A stretch of 35,526 nucleotides of DNA from Magnetococcales bacterium. Its GTDB lineage: Bacteria > Pseudomonadota > Magnetococcia > Magnetococcales > JADFXB01. Position numbers and translations under genes: made by a program. The DNA lies in NCBI GenBank assembly GCA_015233935.1, contig JADFXB010000030.1, forward strand, positions 1 through 35,526. The letters run 5' to 3'. The notes under the pieces are model-generated. The model searched no databases, had not been told where the DNA came from, and was given only the letters and a program-made list of their open reading frames with translations. Shown here piece by piece: positions 1 through 9,192 of this stretch; the first letter of the stretch is position 1; each line of letters starts with the position of its first letter.

Positions 1-1
1 C

Positions 2-1759
2 AACCCGGATCCCCAGGCCAGCTATCAGGAGCGGCACCGGCTCTTTCAGTTGCCCGCTTCCACCTGGTTGGACTATCGCCAGGAGGTGATTTCGGCAGGT
101 GGGGGTGTCTATTCCCGGACGGCCAAGGCAATCTCCCTCTCTCCTGAAGTGCGCCAACGTTTGGCCATTCAGGAGGGTCAGCTCTCTGGGGAAGCCCTGG
201 TACGTGCCGTGCTGAAAGCTCCCGTGGATTTGCTCTACAACGGTGGCATTGGAACCTATATCAAAAGTAGTTCCGAAAGTCATGCCATGGTGGGGGACAA
301 GGCCAACGATGCGGTGCGGGTGGATGCCGCAGAAGTGGGTGCAAAGGTTATTGCCGAGGGGGGTAATCTGGGCATCACCCGCTTGGGCAGACTGGAATTG
401 GCCCGGCCACGGGGAGGTTTACCGCCAGTACGCCTGAACAGCGATGCGGTGGACAACTCTGGCGGGGTGGATTTAAGTGACCATGAGGTCAACCTGAAAA
501 TATTGTTCCACTGGCTTCAGCAACAAGGCCTGTTGAATGAAGAGACCAGGGATCACCTGATGGTCGCTCTGGCCCCGGAGGTGGTGAAGTCGGTGTTGGC
601 CGATAACCATGCCCAACATTTGGCCATCAGCCGGGATGTTCCCCGCAGCCAAAGCCAGGGTGAACTCTATCTGGAACTGTTGGATTATCTGGTGGAACAT
701 GCCGGTTTGGACCCCCAGGTGGAGGCAATCCCAGCCAGAGATGAGTTGCAACGCCTGTTGCAGGCCGGGGAGGGATGGCCCCGTCCCTTGCTGGCTATCC
801 TGTTGGGTTATGCCAAAATACATGTCAAAGGGCAGGTTCTCGCCTCTTCCTTACCGGACGTGCCTTTTTCCGCACCCTTTTTGCGGGATTATTTTCCACC
901 TTCCCTGATGGATCGCTTTGCTGAACAGGTGGCGGGACACTTTTTACGGCGGGAAATCATCGCCGCCGCCATCACCAACCACATGATCAACCATACCGGA
1001 TTGGGATTGCTGTTCGGTGCATTGTTGCACCATGCACAGCAAGGAGTTTCCCAATGGGTGCAAGGATGGTTGCTCAGTGATTATCTCTTGGATGGGGCAA
1101 CTTATCGGCAGGAGCCGGTTCAAGGGCGGTTGGAAGAGGCGGTGATGGCCTTGGCAGGAAATTTAAGTCACCACCCCTGGTTGGTTTTGGATGAATCCCA
1201 GTTGGAACCCTGGCGGCAGACCATCCGCACCATGTTGCCCTGCCTGTGGGAGATGCTCCCCCAATTGGTGGGGCCAGAAAAATATGCCTTCTTGTTAGAG
1301 GAACAACAACAGTTGGTTGCCCGTGGGGTGAAAGCTGAAATGGCCAGCCGTTTGTGTCTGCTTCCCTCCTTGGGGATGGTGCCAGATCTCATGGCCATGG
1401 CCAGTCAGGGTGGCCCCTCATTGTTGCATCTGGTGGCCATCCAGTGGCAATTGGAAGACCATTTTGGTCTGGATTGGCTGGAGGAGCGGTTACCCAAGGT
1501 GCGCAATCGGGACAAATGGGGGTTGCTCACGGTTGCCCATACCCGACGCCAACTCCAACAGTGCCGATGGCGGTTGGTGGAGCGGGTGGCCCTCTCCTAC
1601 CCGGACAAGGAGCCAGCTTTGGCCTGTCTTGCTTTTATCCAATCCCTTGGCCAGGAAAATGAGGACTACCTTACCCTGTTGACCCAGGCCAGACGCCAGG
1701 AACACCTGGACCTGCTGCCTTTGACCGTGCTGGTGGCCGAGTTGCGGGAGATGGTCTAA
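2..1759 (+). CDS. NAD-specific glutamate dehydrogenase, large bacterial type (C-terminal part, 5' truncated by window)
   Basis: The reading frame is open from base 2 with no start codon, so only the last ~585 residues of a protein that is normally about 1,600 residues long are present. The family oxidatively deaminates glutamate to 2-oxoglutarate with NAD+ in the cytoplasm. The family-typical conserved blocks are visible near bases 230-490: LLYNGGIGTYIKSS, GNLGITRLGR and DNSGGVDLSDHEVN. These belong to the end of the dehydrogenase core, and the remaining ~430 residues form the helical C-terminal region of this family. The frame ends in TAA at 1757-1759, and the Hsp70-like gene starts 119 bases later. 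In-frame TTG and ATG codons near base 50 are internal, because upstream in-frame sequence (NPDPQASYQERHRLFQ) fits the family. Identification is from recognised motifs; no alignment was run. Confidence 0.93.
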   Translation, partial: NPDPQASYQERHRLFQLPASTWLDYRQEVISAGGGVYSRTAKAISLSPEVRQRLAIQEGQLSGEALVRAVLKAPVDLLYNGGIGTYIKSSSESHAMVGDKANDAVRVDAAEVGAKVIAEGGNLGITRLGRLELARPRGGLPPVRLNSDAVDNSGGVDLSDHEVNLKILFHWLQQQGLLNEETRDHLMVALAPEVVKSVLADNHAQHLAISRDVPRSQSQGELYLELLDYLVEHAGLDPQVEAIPARDELQRLLQAGEGWPRPLLAILLGYAKIHVKGQVLASSLPDVPFSAPFLRDYFPPSLMDRFAEQVAGHFLRREIIAAAITNHMINHTGLGLLFGALLHHAQQGVSQWVQGWLLSDYLLDGATYRQEPVQGRLEEAVMALAGNLSHHPWLVLDESQLEPWRQTIRTMLPCLWEMLPQLVGPEKYAFLLEEQQQLVARGVKAEMASRLCLLPSLGMVPDLMAMASQGGPSLLHLVAIQWQLEDHFGLDWLEERLPKVRNRDKWGLLTVAHTRRQLQQCRWRLVERVALSYPDKEPALACLAFIQSLGQENEDYLTLLTQARRQEHLDLLPLTVLVAELREMV

Positions 1760-1878
1760 GTCGGGGGGAGGGTGTAAAGTTAACAAGGTTTTTGTAAAAA
1801 AGACTCTTTCCAGGAAGGGCGTTCCATGTTCTACTGTAGAGCTTACATAAGTCACTGCCGTTTGGGGAGAGATGTATT

Positions 1879-4755
1879 ATGAAGGTTTCTAAAATTTGGG
1901 TTGCCAACCATCATTTGGTTCCACAGGCCACCATCCCTGCCAATCAGGATGTGAAAGACCGCCTGAAAACCCTCAAAGAAGAATTACTGGATCTCTTGAC
2001 CCGCCAACGGTTTGTCGCTTTTGAAAAACAAGCCAATTATTATTATGACAATCAACTCAACTTGTTGTGGTTGCTTTATGGCTTTCAGAGCACCCCACGG
2101 GAAATGTTCAACCATGTGGCGAGGTTGCGCATCTATGCCTTCAGTCAGTGGGAAATTCCTTCCCTGGAGGATTTGCAAACCGTGGCCATGGAAGAGGCTT
2201 TCGTCAACTCCCCCCGCATTCGAGACAAAGAGGTGTTGTCTGGAACAGCGGTGCCCAGCCAGGGAGATGCCTATGCCACCCTGGATCTGGAGAGCGGACA
2301 CATTTCTCATTCCTTGGAAGGGCATACCATTTTGCCCATTCATCGGGTGGGGCATCGGGATATTCTCTCCTTTGTCCTGCATCACGCCTTGATGCCTAAA
2401 GGGATCGAAGGAGCTGCCGAACGGGTGCGAGAAATTTTGGACTTGACCGAGAGTCAATCTATCAACTCCCCCACGCCGTCACCCTCTCTGCCTGCCTTGC
2501 AACGATTGCTGCTGGAAGGAGACTATCTACGGGCCAGGTTGCCGGTGTTGGAGCCTTCCTATCTCACCGATATGGAAAAAGGATTGTGGGAACTCTATCA
2601 GCCGGTGGCCCCCATTTCGGAAGGTTGGAGCGAAATTATTCTGGAAGAGCCTTGGGAGGCACGCAATCCCGAACTGGATCTGCGGGATGGCACGGTGGCC
2701 ATCGATTTTGGAACCAGTTCCACGGTGGTGGCCTGCCGTGAACAGGGCAAAACCACCCTGTTGCGGGTGGGCATGAATGATTTTTTCCAAAGCCCCACCC
2801 CGGAAGATTATCAAAATCCCACGGTATTGGCCTTTCTCAACCTGCCCAAACTGTTGCAAGCCTGGAATCGGGATGCCTATCGCCCCTTGACCCAGTGGGA
2901 GCATTTTCATTTTTCCCACGAAGCCCAGGCCCTGTTGAGGGAAAATCAGGGCAATCAGCGGGTGGTGGCCAGTCTGCTCACCGGCATCAAACAATGGCCG
3001 TTGAAAGCCTCTGAACAACGTCCCTTGCGTATTGCCGATCTGGAAACCGGTACGGAAATGGAGTTGCGTCTGGGCAACACGGCGGCCCCGGTGAGTGGCC
3101 AAGCCTTGGTGGTCAATGAAGATGATCCGCTGGATCCCATTGAACTCTATGCCTATTTTTTGGGCTTGTTCATCAACCACCGGGCCAGTGGTCTCTTCCT
3201 GGAATATTACATGACCTTCCCCATTACCTATCCACGCAAGGTCAAGGAGCGAATTCTGGCCTCCTTTGCCCGTGGATTGCAACGCAGTATGCCGCCTGCT
3301 TTGCTGAGCAGCCCGGAGATGAAACGTTTTTCCGTGCGGGAGGAGGGATCGGAGCCAGCCGCCTATGCAGCTTGCGCCCTGGAAGAGTTGAGCTTGGAAA
3401 CCACCCGTGATGGATTGGCCTATGGGGTCTTCGACTTCGGTGGTGGTAGTACCGACTTTGACTATGGCCTCTATCGTCTGCCCACCCGCCAGGAAGAACG
3501 CCAAGGCTACGAGTCGGTGATTGAGCATTTTGGAGCCTCCGGGGATATGTATCTTGGGGGTGAAAATTTGGTGGCCAATTTGGTCTATCAAGTGTTTCAA
3601 CAAAATTTGGAAGTTTGTCGCCAGCATCGGATTCCGTTTATTTGTCCACAGGATGCAGAACGTTTTCCCGGTCATGAAGCCTTTATCGACCAATCCCATG
3701 TGGCCATGACCAACAGTTCCCTGCTGATGCCCTTGATCCGTCCCATTTGGGAGGATTTTCAATGGAGTTCCAAAGAGGAGGGGAATCAGGCAGCGGCAAA
3801 CAGCGATGGCAAACGTCCCCGCCGCAAAACCGATGTGTTGGGAGATGCCTTGTGCAAGGCCATCACCGGTATGGATTTCCATATCGCCGCCAACAACCGT
3901 TCCTATAAAAATCCGGACAAAAAGTCGGGGACGATCCATGTGGAGTTGTTGACCAGGGAGCGGGAAAAGGTTGCGGTGGATCTCAAGATTGACCGCAACC
4001 CCCTCAACCATTATCTGGTCAAACGGGTGGGCAAGGGGTTGCAGCGATTTTTTATCGCCATGGGACAGGCTTTTTCCGGGCGTCCGTTACCGGAGGAAAT
4101 TCATATTCTGCTTGCGGGTAACTCCAGTCAGAGTATGTTGGTGCAGGCATTGTTTGCCGCAGTCTTGCAGGAAAAGATGATGGGCTGGACACCGCCAGAC
4201 AATCTGGCCTCCGCCAGTTGTCCCGCCCTGGATGAATTGCGTAAGTCGGTTCCCTTCCAAAAAATTGTGGTGCATCGTCCACCACCGGGAGATCCCAACA
4301 ATCCCTATCTGCCCACCGCCAAGACGGGTGTGGCCATCGGCTTGCTCAAACTGTTGCCGGGCGAAACCTTGCTGGCCTTGGGACCGACCGGAGAGCGTGC
4401 CCCCGGCGAGGCACCGTTCCGCTTTTTTGTGGGCCGTTTCAAAAAGGATCGTTTTCAGCCGGTCATTAACCAGAATGGTCCCTATCAGCATTGGGAAAAA
4501 CTGGGCGTTCCCACCCGCAATACCTTTGTCTTGGGCTACACCACCTCTCCCCAGGCGGCCTTGGGCAATCTGACCCGTGGTTCCGGCGAGTTGCGGGAGA
4601 AAAATTTGCGCTTTCCTCCAGGTGGTGAAAATGCCCGCCTGTATATCAAGGCGGTGGGACCCAGCACGGTGGAATTGTGTTATGCCGACGGTCTCGACCA
4701 GCTCAAACATCGCCCTGAACTGGCCATCCATCGTATGACGGTGGAGTTGAACTGA
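1879..4755 (+). CDS. Large Hsp70/actin-fold ATPase-like protein of unknown role (SrfB-like?)
   Basis: This 958-residue protein has no recognised N-terminal domain over about 270 residues. An Hsp70/actin-type nucleotide-binding fold follows: phosphate-1 loop AIDFGTSSTVV near residues 274-284, phosphate-2 loop FDFGGGSTDFDYG near 518-530, and an adenosine-type loop LLAGNSSQS near 743-751. No DnaK-type substrate-binding domain or EEVD-like tail is visible, and there is no signal peptide or membrane segment, so a cytoplasmic location is inferred. The size and split architecture recall the 'virulence factor SrfB' group of Hsp70-like proteins, but I cannot confirm membership, and SrfA/SrfC partners are not adjacent. 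The ATG at 1879 has GGGGAG at 1864-1869 as a ribosome site. The upstream 119-base gap shows no clear terminator for the GDH gene. A hairpin at 4767-4785 follows the stop. The client or partner is unknown. Confidence 0.8.
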   Translation: MKVSKIWVANHHLVPQATIPANQDVKDRLKTLKEELLDLLTRQRFVAFEKQANYYYDNQLNLLWLLYGFQSTPREMFNHVARLRIYAFSQWEIPSLEDLQTVAMEEAFVNSPRIRDKEVLSGTAVPSQGDAYATLDLESGHISHSLEGHTILPIHRVGHRDILSFVLHHALMPKGIEGAAERVREILDLTESQSINSPTPSPSLPALQRLLLEGDYLRARLPVLEPSYLTDMEKGLWELYQPVAPISEGWSEIILEEPWEARNPELDLRDGTVAIDFGTSSTVVACREQGKTTLLRVGMNDFFQSPTPEDYQNPTVLAFLNLPKLLQAWNRDAYRPLTQWEHFHFSHEAQALLRENQGNQRVVASLLTGIKQWPLKASEQRPLRIADLETGTEMELRLGNTAAPVSGQALVVNEDDPLDPIELYAYFLGLFINHRASGLFLEYYMTFPITYPRKVKERILASFARGLQRSMPPALLSSPEMKRFSVREEGSEPAAYAACALEELSLETTRDGLAYGVFDFGGGSTDFDYGLYRLPTRQEERQGYESVIEHFGASGDMYLGGENLVANLVYQVFQQNLEVCRQHRIPFICPQDAERFPGHEAFIDQSHVAMTNSSLLMPLIRPIWEDFQWSSKEEGNQAAANSDGKRPRRKTDVLGDALCKAITGMDFHIAANNRSYKNPDKKSGTIHVELLTREREKVAVDLKIDRNPLNHYLVKRVGKGLQRFFIAMGQAFSGRPLPEEIHILLAGNSSQSMLVQALFAAVLQEKMMGWTPPDNLASASCPALDELRKSVPFQKIVVHRPPPGDPNNPYLPTAKTGVAIGLLKLLPGETLLALGPTGERAPGEAPFRFFVGRFKKDRFQPVINQNGPYQHWEKLGVPTRNTFVLGYTTSPQAALGNLTRGSGELREKNLRFPPGGENARLYIKAVGPSTVELCYADGLDQLKHRPELAIHRMTVELN

Positions 4756-4766
4756 TCCCTATCTTT

Positions 4767-4785
4767 CGGGGGCCGCTGGCCCCCG
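4767..4785 (+). terminator. Strong GC hairpin between the Hsp70-like gene and the PhnD-like gene
   Basis: CGGGGGCC-GCT-GGCCCCCG is a perfect 8-bp stem with a 3-base loop, extendable by two T-A pairs on the outside. It lies 12 bases after the TGA of the Hsp70-like gene. Only three T residues follow (4788-4790), so termination may be weak or Rho-assisted. It could instead be a processing or stability hairpin between two co-transcribed genes, because the next ATG is only 28 bases downstream. Confidence 0.5.
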
Positions 4786-4813
4786 AATTTGTGGAGGAAA
4801 CGAGGGCAAGTCT

Positions 4814-5728
4814 ATGAGTTTTCTTTTTAGAGTTTTAATATTCTATTGGGTAGTGTGTTGCCACCCTGCTGGTTTGCTATGGGCATCAGAAGGCAAACGA
4901 GCGGAAACTTTGATCATTGGTAATGTATCCATCTATCCTAAAGAGGAAGCACGCCAATTGAAGCCCATGGTGGATTATGCGGTGAGTCGCATGAGTGATG
5001 TGGGAATTCGCCGGGCAGATTTTTATATTGCTCGCAATCGCCAGGAGATGGTGCAGGCCCTGCGGGAGGGTAAGGTGGATTGGGTAACCGATACCCCCTT
5101 TCCCATTCTGGATTTCAGCCAGCAAACAGGTGGGGAAATGCTGGCGCGTCGCTGGAAAAAAGGGGTGGAGGAATATTACAGTGTATTTGTGACCCCTAAG
5201 GGAAGTGGAATTTCTGATTTGTCTGATTTGGTTGGTAAAAAAATAGTTTTTCAGGATAAGGATTCCAGTTCCGCCTATTTTGCCCCGTCCGCCATATTGT
5301 TGGAGCAAGGCTACGCTTTGCAGGAGTTGTCTTCTCCCCATGAAGAGCCAGACCCAGACCGAATTGGAGTGGTTTTCGGAAAAGAAGAGACCTTCAATCA
5401 AATAGCCTGGATGCGAAAAGGTATGGCCAAGGCAGCCGCCATGAGTATCCTGGACTGGCAGGAACTTTCGGCTCAAATCAAGGGCCAAATGGTTATCTTT
5501 GCCAAATCCCAACCGTTTCCCCGTGGGGTTGAAATGGTGAGAAGGGATTTATCACCAACGGTGAAGGCACGGCTTAAAGAGGTTTTGTTAAAGGCCCATG
5601 AGGATCCCTTGGCAGCGGATGCACTAAGATCTTATTCCAAAACCAGTAAGTTTGATGAAATCACCCCACAGGTGGAAGAAAGCCTCTCCTATGTGCGCCG
5701 TCTGTTGATTCTGTGTCAAGGGTGTTGA
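4814..5728 (+). CDS. PhnD-type periplasmic substrate-binding protein, probably sensory
   Basis: This 304-residue protein starts with a hydrophobic signal segment (about residues 3-24, possible cleavage near LLWA-S). It continues as a phosphate/phosphonate-type binding protein (PhnD family): IGNVSIYP opens the first lobe, GKVDWVTDTPFPIL marks the ligand-cleft segment near residues 90-103, and LSDLVGKKIVFQDKDSSSAY near 137-156 is the second family block. The ribosome site GAGGG at 4802-4806 supports the ATG at 4814. No ABC permease or ATPase gene is next to it. A membrane hybrid histidine kinase starts 61 bases downstream on the same strand, so the protein more likely delivers a ligand signal to that kinase than feeds a transporter. 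The ligand is not deducible: the PhnD family binds phosphate, phosphonates, phosphite and unrelated small anions or thiamine-like molecules. Confidence 0.82.
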   Translation: MSFLFRVLIFYWVVCCHPAGLLWASEGKRAETLIIGNVSIYPKEEARQLKPMVDYAVSRMSDVGIRRADFYIARNRQEMVQALREGKVDWVTDTPFPILDFSQQTGGEMLARRWKKGVEEYYSVFVTPKGSGISDLSDLVGKKIVFQDKDSSSAYFAPSAILLEQGYALQELSSPHEEPDPDRIGVVFGKEETFNQIAWMRKGMAKAAAMSILDWQELSAQIKGQMVIFAKSQPFPRGVEMVRRDLSPTVKARLKEVLLKAHEDPLAADALRSYSKTSKFDEITPQVEESLSYVRRLLILCQGC

Positions 5729-5789
5729 TCCGATTACAGACGCCTGTGACAAATGGGGGAAATGAAACCATGTTGGTATTGGATAAATC

Positions 5790-7796
5790 ATGAAATTGCG
5801 GTTTCGCTTTGCCGTTATTATTATGACCCTCATTGTGGCCGTCACCATTCTGTTGTCCGCTTTGATGTTGAATCAGTTTCAAACAGCCATCCGTCAGTTG
5901 ACCATCGCCCATGCCAATAGCACCACCCCCATGTTTGTACAGCAGCTCCACCATCGAGGAGAAATGCTGGCCAGGTTAATCAGCGAACTGGTAGCAGAGC
6001 CACTTTATCATACCGATATCAATCAAATACGCAACTTGTTATATACCGTTCGGAATGAACCGGATCTGCTGAATATTCAGGTGAGCGACACCCATGGTGA
6101 GATTGTCTATGATCTTCGTGAGGATCAACCCATGTTGGGGGAGTTATTACCCCCTGGAAAAATAGAGGAGTTGGGGGGCTTGACCACACCCCTGGTTATG
6201 ACCACCGATACCAGTTTGGAACTCCTGACCCCGGTGCGACTGGAAAAAAAGGTATTGGGTGTGGTGCGACTGGTGTTGGATAAAATCCATGTGCAACAAC
6301 ACAGTCAGTCAATTTGGGAGCAAACCTTCAGCACATCCGAAGCGTTGCGAAAGGGGCAGGTCCACTCCTTGTTGGGCATGGTCGCCTTGTTTATGGTCGT
6401 GGGTATCCTGTTGGCTTTTCGAGCGGCCAGCTATTTGAGTCGCCCGGTGCAAGAATTGATCGAACACGCCAAACGATTGGGGGAGGGGAATTTGGAAACC
6501 CCCATTTCATTGGCCCGTGAGGATGAATTGGGCATCCTGGCTAAAACTCTTGAAGGTATGCGACGCAATATTCTTTACTCATATGAGCAAATTCGTGCCA
6601 AAAATCAGGAAATTCTGGACAGCCAGTTGGATTTGACCCGCATTGCCCGTGAAAAAGCGGCTGCGGAAGCGGCAGCCCAGGCCAAGGGTGTCTTTCTTAC
6701 CACCATGAGCCATGAAATTCGCACTCCCATGAATGTGGTGATCGGCATGGGGGATGTGTTGGCAGAAACCGAGTTGACCTACGAACAACGGGAATATGTT
6801 AAACGATTGCAGGAGGCTGGCAATAATCTGTTGGAGTTGATCAATCAAATTTTGGATCTATCCAAGATTGAGGCGGGGGAATTGCGTTTTCTGAAGGAAT
6901 CTACCCCTATTCCCATTTTGCTTGAGGAGGTGGCAGGACTTTTACGGGTTATGGCGGTGGGGAAGGGGCTGGAGTTGCTTTGTGAGATTCATCCCTCGGT
7001 TCCCGCTTGGTTGATGACCGATCCGTTGCGATTACGCCAAATTTTGTTCAATCTGCTGGGGAATGCCATCAAGTTTACCGATTCAGGAACAATCAAGCTG
7101 TTTGCCAGCTATGACGCCACGGCTGAAGGGGTGTTGCAGTTGCGGGTGGAAGATACCGGCATTGGTATTGCGGAATCGGATATGGAAAAAATATTTCACC
7201 CCTTCAGTCAGGTAGACCCCAGCATCACTCGCCGTCATGGTGGAACCGGATTGGGGTTGGCTCTCTGTCAGCAACTGGTCAAGGGTATGGGAGGCAAGCT
7301 TGCGGGAGAGAGTACTCCAGGGGTGGGCAGTGTCTTTTATGTAATCCTTCCCATGGCCATGGCCCCCATGGGAGAAACAAAGGTGGTGGAGCGAACGTAC
7401 CCGCCAAGTGAGGGAACAGCCCTTCGTATTTTACTAGCTGAAGACTCCCTGGACAATCAGCTCCTCATTCGCACCTATTTAAAATCCACCTTCCATGAAT
7501 TGACCATCGTGAACCATGGTCAGGAAGCGGTAGATTGTATCTATACAAAACCTTTTGATTTAGTCCTGATGGATGTGCAAATGCCGGTGATGGATGGTTA
7601 CACCGCTACCCGGCTCATCCGGCAAGGGGAAGAACAACGTCATCTCGATCCTATTCCCATCGTCGCCCTGACCGCCCATGCCCTGGAAGGGGATGCGGAG
7701 AAAAGTCTGGAGGCCGGATGCAATATGCACATTACCAAGCCTATCAAAAAACAGCGTTTGCTGGAGGTTATCGGCCAGTTTAAAAAAATGAGGTGA
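5790..7796 (+). CDS. Membrane-bound hybrid histidine kinase (sensor, HAMP, HisKA, HATPase, receiver)
   Basis: This 668-residue kinase has a first membrane segment at about residues 7-29, a periplasmic domain of ~160 residues, and a second membrane segment at ~194-214 (LLGMVALFMVVGILLAF). A HAMP linker follows to ~267, then a short coiled coil, then HisKA with MSHEIRTPMN and phospho-acceptor His308. The HATPase domain shows an N-box (LFNLLGNAIKF), DTGIGI and a GGTGLGLAL block. A C-terminal receiver carries acidic residues E551 and D552, phospho-acceptor Asp595 in LMDVQMP, and Lys650 in the TKP motif. It therefore can phosphorylate its own receiver, but no Hpt domain or output regulator is adjacent. 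The PhnD-like protein encoded just upstream is the obvious candidate periplasmic partner, by analogy with LuxP-LuxQ or TorT-TorS. The pair is likely co-transcribed (61-base gap). Confidence 0.92.
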   Translation: MKLRFRFAVIIMTLIVAVTILLSALMLNQFQTAIRQLTIAHANSTTPMFVQQLHHRGEMLARLISELVAEPLYHTDINQIRNLLYTVRNEPDLLNIQVSDTHGEIVYDLREDQPMLGELLPPGKIEELGGLTTPLVMTTDTSLELLTPVRLEKKVLGVVRLVLDKIHVQQHSQSIWEQTFSTSEALRKGQVHSLLGMVALFMVVGILLAFRAASYLSRPVQELIEHAKRLGEGNLETPISLAREDELGILAKTLEGMRRNILYSYEQIRAKNQEILDSQLDLTRIAREKAAAEAAAQAKGVFLTTMSHEIRTPMNVVIGMGDVLAETELTYEQREYVKRLQEAGNNLLELINQILDLSKIEAGELRFLKESTPIPILLEEVAGLLRVMAVGKGLELLCEIHPSVPAWLMTDPLRLRQILFNLLGNAIKFTDSGTIKLFASYDATAEGVLQLRVEDTGIGIAESDMEKIFHPFSQVDPSITRRHGGTGLGLALCQQLVKGMGGKLAGESTPGVGSVFYVILPMAMAPMGETKVVERTYPPSEGTALRILLAEDSLDNQLLIRTYLKSTFHELTIVNHGQEAVDCIYTKPFDLVLMDVQMPVMDGYTATRLIRQGEEQRHLDPIPIVALTAHALEGDAEKSLEAGCNMHITKPIKKQRLLEVIGQFKKMR

Positions 7797-7908
7797 TTGC
7801 TGTTGTTGGGAAAATATGAATATTGGTTCCTAAAGGAAGGTTTCCGGGTTAGAGTGTGCGGCTTCACAGGGATGGGCCAGCAACGATTAAGATTCAGGCA
7901 GGTTTATT

Positions 7909-9129
7909 ATGGTTGACCAGGATGATATGAACAGAAGGGTGTTGCTTTCCCTTTTTTGCGGCATGAAATTTGAGGGCGACGTACTTGCGCAGCTAACGGA
8001 AGAAGATTGGGCGTCCATCAAGAAGATGGCGGTAACCCACCGTCTTTTTCCCATGGTGTATTGGAATCAAAAAGATAATCCTGATATCCCTAAAGAATTT
8101 ATTGAGTTGGCCTGTAGCAGTTATAAAAAAAATGCCATGCGCAGTTTAACACTGCAAAGAGAGTTATTATTTATTAATGATTTATTTAATAAGGCGGGCA
8201 TAAAATTTATTCCTCTTAAAGGGGGCTATCTGGCTTGGTTTGCTTATCCCCAACCGGCCTTACGTGTGAATCGGGATATTGATATTTTAGTTCCGAAGGA
8301 GTCCATAGAAGCGGCGTATAATTTACTAACTGAAAATGGGTTTGTAAAATATATGCCTAATCTTGTAGAGGATATGGCCCAAGACGAGATGCATTTACCT
8401 CCGCTGGTCTCTCCTTTGACCAAAATATTAATTGAATTGCATTATTATATTTTTCCGCAAAATGATGATATTAATTACGAAAACGGGATGGAGGTGATGG
8501 GTTCTTATGAAAGAGTTATTGAAAAAGAAATAAACAACAAGAAGTTCTCCTTTTTGTCTCCTGAAGATAATCTTTTGCATGTAATTCTTCATACTGTTTA
8601 TCAACATCATTTAAATAATGGACCTATAATTTTGTATGATGTTGCTTTCCTTATAAAAACACATTCTATAAACTGGCAACTATTTTGGAATCTCGCTCAG
8701 AAAGGAAAATGGGAGTTGGGGTGCCTGCTTATATTGTCTATGGTTTCTAATTATTTTCCTGATATTGAAATAGAGATTTCTGAAGAAATTTCTAGCAGGA
8801 GAGCATCTCAAGAAGTGCTTGGCGAAGTTGAAATGCTATTTCTTACGCCACCTAATGGGATAGAATATACCAGATTTTATAAACAATTGGTAACATCGCA
8901 AGGTGGTTTTGAATTATTTAAGAATATTGTTGGGATAATTTTTCCGAAGAGAAAGTATCTGGCAAAATGGTTCAACGATGATATTGCATCGTCCCCATTG
9001 GTATGGATATTATTGAAATATTGGTATAATTTGCTTGTAAATAAATTTCCTCAATATTTATTGGTTAACTTTGGAAAGGAGAAAAGGAAGGATTATGCTA
9101 GAATAAAATGTTTTGTTGATAATAAATAA
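7909..9129 (+). CDS. Nucleotidyltransferase-family protein (NTP_transf_5-like), AT-rich
   Basis: This 406-residue protein contains IPLKGGYLAWFAYP followed by LRVNRDIDILVP. That is the lysine-glycine plus DxD pattern (Asp123 and Asp125) of the uncharacterised nucleotidyltransferase family PF14907. The family is thought to transfer a nucleotide or related group using the two aspartates to hold metal. Its substrates are unknown, and members often lie in surface-polysaccharide loci. No signal peptide is visible. Codon use is strongly AT-rich, especially from about base 8100 on, unlike the flanking kinase and phosphodiesterase genes, which suggests recent transfer. It stands alone: the kinase ends 112 bases before it, and the next gene is convergent. 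ATG 7909 has only weak AGG triplets upstream, and ATG 7927 is an alternative start. Confidence 0.72.
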   Translation: MVDQDDMNRRVLLSLFCGMKFEGDVLAQLTEEDWASIKKMAVTHRLFPMVYWNQKDNPDIPKEFIELACSSYKKNAMRSLTLQRELLFINDLFNKAGIKFIPLKGGYLAWFAYPQPALRVNRDIDILVPKESIEAAYNLLTENGFVKYMPNLVEDMAQDEMHLPPLVSPLTKILIELHYYIFPQNDDINYENGMEVMGSYERVIEKEINNKKFSFLSPEDNLLHVILHTVYQHHLNNGPIILYDVAFLIKTHSINWQLFWNLAQKGKWELGCLLILSMVSNYFPDIEIEISEEISSRRASQEVLGEVEMLFLTPPNGIEYTRFYKQLVTSQGGFELFKNIVGIIFPKRKYLAKWFNDDIASSPLVWILLKYWYNLLVNKFPQYLLVNFGKEKRKDYARIKCFVDNK

Positions 9130-9192
9130 TGTTCTATGTTAGGATATTGTGCAATGACAGGGGCCGCAACATCAAACGGATGAAGCATACCT

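Noticed and set aside
2527-4011. 494-codon minus-strand open frame
   Set aside because: It lies fully antisense to the Hsp70-like gene, has no recognisable motifs and follows the codon shadow of that gene.
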